NCBI RefSeq assembly: GCF_005144585.1
Contig: NZ_SSMQ01000046.1
Span: forward strand, 1 to 64,000
DNA from: Polyangium fumosum
Lineage (GTDB): Bacteria; Myxococcota_A; Polyangia; Polyangiales; Polyangiaceae
Reading direction: 5' to 3'
DNA: 64,000 nucleotides
Shown here: positions 59,516 to 64,000 of the stretch, piece by piece
How the letters are laid out: the number at the start of each line of letters is the position of its first letter
Numbering within the stretch: position 1 is the first letter of the stretch
The notes under the pieces: generated by a model
Seen by the model: the letters and a program-made list of their open reading frames with translations, nothing else
Told to the model about the DNA's origin: nothing
Database searches by the model: none
Position numbers and translations under genes: made by a program

Positions 59516-60424
59516 ATGCGTGACGACCTATCCGGGCTTCGGGCCCTCCTCTGCGTGGCCGAAAAGCGGAGCTTCCGGGCGGCGGCCGCCGAGCTGGGGG
59601 TGACGCCATCTGCCGTTAGTCAGATCGTTCGCGCCCTCGAAGAGCGCGTCGGTGTGCGCCTGCTTCAACGGACCACACGCAACGTCGGTTTGACCGAGGC
59701 CGGTGAGCACTTCATCGGGCAGCTCAGGCCTGCATTCGACGGCATCGACGCCGCGTTCGAGTCGCTCATGGCCATGAACGGACGCCCATCGGGTCTGTTG
59801 CGCCTGACGATGCTCCGAACCGGCTACAACGACGTCATCAAGCCGAAGCTCGCGGCCTTTCTCGCCGCGTACCCCGACATCCGAATCGACATCTGTCTCC
59901 AGGAGGCGCTGTCGAACATCGTAGTCGAAGGCTTCGACGCGGGGATTCGCCTCGGCCACAGCCTCGATCGCGAGATGATCGCTGTTCGCGTCAGCCCGGA
60001 CCAGCGCCTCGTGGTCGTCGGCTCAGGGGACTACTTCGCGCGCCGAGGCAAGCCCACGCATCCGCGCGAGCTTCACGGGCACGAGTGCATTGGTCTGCGC
60101 ATGTCGACGGGCGCAGTCGCCCGGTGGAAGTTCGTCGAGGGCGACAAGGAGTTCGACCTGGTCGTCGACGGCCGCGTCGTGACCAACGAGGGGTCGGTAT
60201 TGGTAGACGCCGCCGTCGAGGGCGTCGGACTCGCCTACGTCTTCGAAGACATGGTGAGCGGGCTCGTGTCCGAGAAGCGACTCGTGCGGGTGCTCGATGG
60301 GTATTGCCCGCACATCCCGGGCTATTTTCTCTACTACCCGAGCCGGCTGAACCTCGCCCCCAAGCTCAAGGTGCTGATCGACTTTCTAAAGATAGGTAGA
60401 AGGCGCGGCAAAAAGTACGCGTGA
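59516..60424 (+). CDS. LysR-family transcriptional regulator
   Basis: A 302-residue LysR protein: N-terminal wHTH (LRALLCVAEKRSFRAAAAELGVTPSAVSQIVRALEERVG) and a periplasmic-binding-like effector domain (about 90-295). It is divergent from the SnoaL/SDR operon across a 101-bp AT-richer gap (TATATG near 59492 as a possible -10), the classical LysR arrangement. The ligand is unknown. Confidence 0.93.
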   Translation: MRDDLSGLRALLCVAEKRSFRAAAAELGVTPSAVSQIVRALEERVGVRLLQRTTRNVGLTEAGEHFIGQLRPAFDGIDAAFESLMAMNGRPSGLLRLTMLRTGYNDVIKPKLAAFLAAYPDIRIDICLQEALSNIVVEGFDAGIRLGHSLDREMIAVRVSPDQRLVVVGSGDYFARRGKPTHPRELHGHECIGLRMSTGAVARWKFVEGDKEFDLVVDGRVVTNEGSVLVDAAVEGVGLAYVFEDMVSGLVSEKRLVRVLDGYCPHIPGYFLYYPSRLNLAPKLKVLIDFLKIGRRRGKKYA

Positions 60425-60561
60425 CGGGGACCGTCGCGGCAAGGCGCGACCCGCATCGGCGCCACGCCCGATCCGGGACTCGCGAGACGGTATCCCCTGC
60501 ATGAACCCCGTCGTGGCGGGACGCCTCCGCGGCGCGCATGCTCGCGGGCGTGGAGGTCCAC

Positions 60562-60795
60562 TCAGCCCGTCGTAGCCTGCTGTTCCGCGGACGTCGCGGC
60601 GGGGACGGTGACGTGGCCGATCGACTCGACGAGCGGCGTGACGTCGCGGAGCCGCCGCGCCCGGCGCTTGGGCACCACGATGTCGACGAGCGGGATCTCG
60701 CGGACGTTCTCGTGGCTCTGACTCCTCATGCGCGTCGTGAACCTCGAGCCGTTCTTCTTGTCCTTCATCTGCATGTCTCTGTGCTTCCGCATCAT
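60562..60795 (-). pseudogene. Truncated ParB-like N-terminal domain
   Basis: A 77-residue reading frame with the start of a ParB/Srx domain (NVREIPLVDIVVPKRRARRL, then LVESIG) that stops before the conserved GxxxPIxV part. Its ATG overlaps the stop of the HTH gene (ATGA). I read it as a truncated remnant, perhaps of a mobile element. Confidence 0.5.
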
Positions 60796-61298
60796 CGTTG
60801 CTGTCCTGAGCACCGCTTCGTCGCGCGCTCCACCCCACGCGTGGTGGCCGGCTCGACGCTGCTCGTGAGGAACGCGGCGAACCCTGGCAGGCACGCCTTG
60901 GCGCGCGCGATCTGCTTGGCGACCGGCAGACTCGTGAGACGCCGTAGACCACGCTCGGTCACCTGCCGCGCAGGCGTTCCCGGCGGCAGCGCCCGAACGA
61001 ACGCGATCACCTCCGGCGCCAAGCTCAGGAGGTTGAGCAGCTGCGTGACCCGCGCCCGGGTCAGTTCGAAGCGTTCCGCGAGCTCGGTCCGAGAACGAAC
61101 GTCCCCGGTGTCAAGAAGATTCTGGAACTCCGCCGCCAGGGCCACATGACCGACCACCGGGGGAGGAGACAAGCTACTGAAGCTGCCTGCCCTCGAGTTC
61201 GCTGGCTTCCCAACCTCGGCCGTGAACACGGTCCGAAAGTTCGCGCCAGAGACTGCGCTGGGGAGCCAATCAAGCAGGTTCGCGGAAGCGCGAACCAC
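60792..61298 (-). CDS. HTH protein, KorB/ParB-like or recombinase-associated
   Basis: A protein of about 168 residues with a central HTH: HVALAAEFQNLLDTG, RSRTELAERFELTRARVTQ, then LLNLLSLAPEVI. This resembles HTH proteins found beside serine recombinases and in ParB-like operons. The start is uncertain (GTG at 61298). It is translationally linked to the truncated ParB-like frame. The pair looks like the leftover of an integrated element. Confidence 0.55.
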   Translation of the reverse strand: MVRASANLLDWLPSAVSGANFRTVFTAEVGKPANSRAGSFSSLSPPPVVGHVALAAEFQNLLDTGDVRSRTELAERFELTRARVTQLLNLLSLAPEVIAFVRALPPGTPARQVTERGLRRLTSLPVAKQIARAKACLPGFAAFLTSSVEPATTRGVERATKRCSGQQR

Positions 61299-61306
61299 GT
61301 TCCTAC

Positions 61307-61344
61307 CGGCCTCGGAGAGCCATCTCCGGGGCCGTTGTGTTTCT
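61307..61344 (+). terminator. Hairpin with T-rich tail
   Basis: CGGCCTCGGAGA / TCTCCGGGGCCG (one wobble) with a GCCA loop, then TTGTGTTTCT. It lies between the minus-strand AraC gene and the HTH gene. Its right half matches the tRNA-Asn terminator at 57655. Confidence 0.55.
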
Positions 61345-61399
61345 CCCCCCCGTTTTCGCGTCGCGAGCGCCGAGGGCGTGAAGGCGCCGCTGACGACGT

Positions 61400-62317
61400 T
61401 CAAGCCAGCGTGGCCAGGCGGCTCGCCATGTACCGCGCGGGCGACGTCCCGAGAGCTTTGCGAAACATGGTCACGAAGCTGCTCGCGCTCTCGTAGCCGA
61501 GGTCCAGCGCCACGCTTTGCACGGTCGCGCCGCGGGAGAGCTTCTGGAGGGCGAGGATGATGTGGAGCTGCTGGCGCCAGCGGCCGAAGCTCAAGCCTGT
61601 CTCCTCGACCAAGAGACGGTTCAAGGTGCGCTCGCCGACGCCGATTCGCTTCGCCCACGTCTTCGTCGTCGCGCCGTTCGCCGGATCGGCGGTCATCGCA
61701 TCCACCAAACGACGGAGCCGCGGATCGGTCGGCATCGGCAGGCGGTGCTTCTCGATCGAAACCGTCGCGAGCTCGTCGAGGAGCACGCTCACCAGGCGCG
61801 CGTCCGGTCCTTCGAGGTCGTAGAGCGCGGGGCGCGTCGCCAGGCGAAGCAAGAGCTCGCGGAAGAGCGGCGTCACCGACACCGCGCAGCAATCCTGCGG
61901 GAGATTCGGCGCCGCGCCGGGCTCGAGGAAGACGCTGTAACCCTCGAGCGGCGCGCGCGCGCGGATCCGATGCGTCACGGACCCGGGGATCCACAGCGCC
62001 GATTGCGGCGGCACGATCCAGAGGGCGCTCGACGCTTCGCAGATGAGCTCCCCGCGCACCAGGTACATGAGCTGCGATTCGCGGTGCGCGTGAGGCTCGC
62101 TCTCGAGCCCGCCGCTCGCCATGCTGAGCCCCATCGCGTTCGCCGGCCGCGCGATCGCGGTCTTCACACGCCCAGGGGCCTCGAGCGCGAAACGGCTCGC
62201 GAGCGACGCGAGCGAAGACGCCGCGGGCTCGTTCGTCACCTGGACGTCTCCGTGAACCGTCCAGCCCGCCGGAGGCGCGCCCCGTGCCGCTGTCGCATTC
62301 TGCCGCTTCGCTGCCAT
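61400..62317 (-). CDS. AraC-family transcriptional regulator
   Basis: A 305-residue regulator. The N-terminal cupin-type sensor (about 55-160, SEPHAHRESQLMYLVRGELICEA) precedes the AraC DNA-binding domain (about 210-300: AKRIGVGERTLNRLL, ALDLGYESASSFVTMFRKALGTSPARY). The ATG at 62317 is preferred. It diverges from the methyltransferase gene across 171 bp; GTTTTGCAAAAC (62322-62333) just upstream of its start could be an operator. Confidence 0.92.
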   Translation of the reverse strand: MAAKRQNATAARGAPPAGWTVHGDVQVTNEPAASSLASLASRFALEAPGRVKTAIARPANAMGLSMASGGLESEPHAHRESQLMYLVRGELICEASSALWIVPPQSALWIPGSVTHRIRARAPLEGYSVFLEPGAAPNLPQDCCAVSVTPLFRELLLRLATRPALYDLEGPDARLVSVLLDELATVSIEKHRLPMPTDPRLRRLVDAMTADPANGATTKTWAKRIGVGERTLNRLLVEETGLSFGRWRQQLHIILALQKLSRGATVQSVALDLGYESASSFVTMFRKALGTSPARYMASRLATLA

Positions 62318-62488
62318 GGCCGTTTTGCAAAACAATTTGTCATGATTTCGCAATGCGGTCAACGGCGCCAGATGCTTGGATGCTCCCCCATGGCTGCGCC
62401 TTCCACCGCGCCTTCGGGCATCAGGCAATGCCTGGGAGGAGGGCGAGCGAATGCTCCGAGAATGTGTGTCCTTGACCCGAGGCCCATC

Positions 62489-63187
62489 ATGAAAACCGAA
62501 CCCTTGACCGTCCTGCCCGACGCGCGGGTGCGCGCCGTGCTGCGGCGTCTCCACGACGAGGCCGACCGGCAGGTGCCGAGTGTCCTCCTCCACTTCCTGC
62601 CGAAGCTGCCGCGGATGCTCCTCGGCCGCCGCGTCGACGCCCCGGGCACGGAGCGCGACTTCGCCGACAAATACATCGCAATCGAGCGCGACCAGGGAGC
62701 CTTCTGCTACCTGACGGCGCGGGCGCTCCACGCCAGGACGATCGTCGAGTTCGGCACGTCCTTCGGCGTCTCGACATTGTGGCTGGCGGCGGCGGTACGC
62801 GACAACGGCGGCGGCCGCGTCATCGGCACCGAGCTCGTGCCGGAGAAGGCGCGGCGCGCGCAGGCGAACCTGGAGGAGGCAGGGCTCGCGTCCTTCGCCG
62901 AGATTCGCGTGGGGGACGCAATGGACACGCTGCAGGCGGACCTCGGCGAGGTGGACTTCATGCTGAACGATGGGTTTCCCCTGCGCGCCCTCGACGTGCT
63001 GAAGCTCGTCGCCCCGGCCCTGCGTCCGGGCGCCGTGGTGGTGACCGACAACGTCGGCGTCTTCAAGGCCGACTACCGCGACTACGTCGCCTACGTGCGC
63101 GATCCGCGCCACGGCTTCGCGTCGATGACGATCCCCTTCCGCGCGGGCACCGAGTACTCGGTTCGGCAACCGGCGCGCCCAGGGTGA
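62489..63187 (+). CDS. Class I SAM-dependent O-methyltransferase
   Basis: A 232-residue methyltransferase. SAM-binding motif I is TIVEFGTSFGVSTLWLAAA, followed by RVIGTELVPEKARRAQANL and VDFMLNDGFP; GAVVVTDNV lies in the position of the catalytic-metal segment of COMT-like enzymes. The ATG at 62489 is chosen. It diverges from the AraC gene and precedes the PhyH-like gene. The substrate is unknown. Confidence 0.85.
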   Translation: MKTEPLTVLPDARVRAVLRRLHDEADRQVPSVLLHFLPKLPRMLLGRRVDAPGTERDFADKYIAIERDQGAFCYLTARALHARTIVEFGTSFGVSTLWLAAAVRDNGGGRVIGTELVPEKARRAQANLEEAGLASFAEIRVGDAMDTLQADLGEVDFMLNDGFPLRALDVLKLVAPALRPGAVVVTDNVGVFKADYRDYVAYVRDPRHGFASMTIPFRAGTEYSVRQPARPG

Positions 63188-63422
63188 TCGGGAACGAGCG
63201 GCAGCCCCGACGCGCGTTGCGGCGTTTATCGAACGCCCCGGCGACGTATCGCTTGCGTTGGTGCGTGAGGAGCGGCATCCTCTGTCTCGATGACGATGCG
63301 CTTCGCGGTCTTCTTGCTCGGCTGAGCGTGGCCCCCAGGCCCGCATGACTCGCCGTGTGCGCTTGCCCCCCCCATCGGAGCAAGTGCGCGCCACGTCTTG
63401 GCCCATTTGCAGGAGAATCGTC

Positions 63423-64000
63423 ATGCCCGATCGTCAGGCTGCGCTTTCGGAAGCGCAAATTGATCAATTCGTCCACGAAGGCTACGTCCGTATCGACGAC
63501 GCCTTCCCCCGCGACATCGCCGATGCGTGTCGCGCCGTCTTGTGGCTCGCAGCGGGCTGTGCGCCCGACGCGCCGTCCACCTGGACCCGACCCGTTGTTC
63601 GTCTCGGCGAGCTCGCCGCGCCGCCCTTTCGAGCGGCTGCGAACACCTCGAAGCTCCTCAGCGCCTTCGATTCGCTCGTCGGCGTCGATCGCTGGTTGCC
63701 CCGCGTAAGCCTTGGAACGTTCCCCCTTCGCTTCCCGTCGCCCGAGGATCCGGGGGATTGCGGATGGCATATCGATCCCAGCTTCGGCTGGGAGAATGAG
63801 CCGAACTTTCTCGAATGGCGCGCCAACGTCTCATCGAGAGGGCGAGCGCTCTTGATGCTCTTTCTTTTCTCCGATGTCGGCGACGACGACGCGCCCACGC
63901 GCCTTCGCGTCGGCTCGCACGTCGAAATCGCGCGCCGCCTCGCGCCGCACGGAGAGCGTGGCCTCACGCTGGGCGAGCTGGCGAGCACGGAGTTCCGCGA
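63423..64000 (+). CDS. Phytanoyl-CoA dioxygenase (PhyH) family protein, partial
   Basis: The gene runs off the window end, so only about 192 residues are visible. A non-heme Fe(II)/2-oxoglutarate dioxygenase pattern is present: DQFVHEGYVRIDDAFP at the start, and GWHIDPSFGW (His and Asp of the HxD facial triad). After that come FLFSDVGDDDAPTRLRVGSH and an R/H region. The C-terminal His and the rest are cut. GGAGA lies about 8 nt before the ATG. Confidence 0.8.
   Translation, partial: MPDRQAALSEAQIDQFVHEGYVRIDDAFPRDIADACRAVLWLAAGCAPDAPSTWTRPVVRLGELAAPPFRAAANTSKLLSAFDSLVGVDRWLPRVSLGTFPLRFPSPEDPGDCGWHIDPSFGWENEPNFLEWRANVSSRGRALLMLFLFSDVGDDDAPTRLRVGSHVEIARRLAPHGERGLTLGELASTEFR

Noticed and set aside
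57655-61344. Matching terminator halves as attachment sites of an island
   Set aside because: The similarity covers mainly the right arm of GC-rich hairpins, and no tRNA 3' segment is duplicated at 61.3 kb, so it cannot be called att.

Overview
The window is very GC-rich, dense bacterial DNA with no rRNA and one tRNA. Lipoproteins with Gly-rich tethers, MopE-like Cys/Asp-repeat surface proteins, a PhoBR/PstCAB/PhoU set, an Omp85/TamB pair and many class-specific regulators point to a myxobacterium of the Polyangium/Sorangium type (Polyangiaceae). This is inferred from gene content and style, not from a marker phylogeny.

Layout. 0-3.4 kb (minus strand): lysine/diaminopimelate genes dapD-dapE, a degenerate histidine-kinase-like protein and ndk. 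3.6-18.1 kb: a phosphate-starvation locus (phoB, phoR, the Tat-exported lipoprotein phosphatase phoD, a compact fused pstC-pstA, pstB, phoU). It is interrupted at 8.4-15.3 kb by accessory genes (lipoproteins, an aspartic-protease-like protein, a four-helix-bundle gene, a sigma-factor remnant) and three arrays of a G-rich hexamer. A near-perfect Pho box sits just upstream of pstCA. 18.3-20.7 kb: an SH3-domain protein and a VanW-family protein. 20.7-23.9 kb (minus): a FemAB/CelD-like acyltransferase, an ATP-grasp ligase and a metallophosphoesterase, apparently one operon.

24.4-31.8 kb is the most unusual block. It holds a membrane adenylate cyclase translationally coupled to a class I isoprenoid-enzyme-like protein (DDxxD), a converging class II terpene-cyclase-like protein (DxDD plus QW-like repeats), a 73-residue NHLP/Os1348-like peptide with its own promoter, a divergent PqqD-like/M50 zinc peptidase, a cyclic-nucleotide-binding protein lacking the usual phosphate-binding Arg, and a CPBP intramembrane protease. 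I propose it as a candidate undescribed peptide/terpenoid system.

32-36.6 kb (minus): an orphan modA, a di-CxxCH lipoprotein, a copper type II monooxygenase-like lipoprotein and a VWA lipoprotein. 37-39.8 kb: an HD-domain protein, sixA and recA, whose promoter spacer carries a LexA-like operator. 40-48.6 kb: an Omp85 protein and TamB with a PhnD-like gene on the other strand between them. 48.8-53.9 kb: two paralogous MopE-like lipoproteins flanking an endonuclease/exonuclease/phosphatase lipoprotein, closed by a bidirectional terminator. 54-57.6 kb: ettA, a polysaccharide flippase and tRNA-Asn(GTT). 57.6-64 kb: a patchy accessory segment with transposase and ParB-like remnants, LysR/SnoaL/SDR genes, AraC, an O-methyltransferase and a PhyH-family dioxygenase cut by the window end.

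Two families of dispersed palindromic elements occupy intergenic space: a 54-nt element at 20-73 and 32055-32108, and a composite hairpin element at about 80-190, 36700-36825 and 36890-37018.
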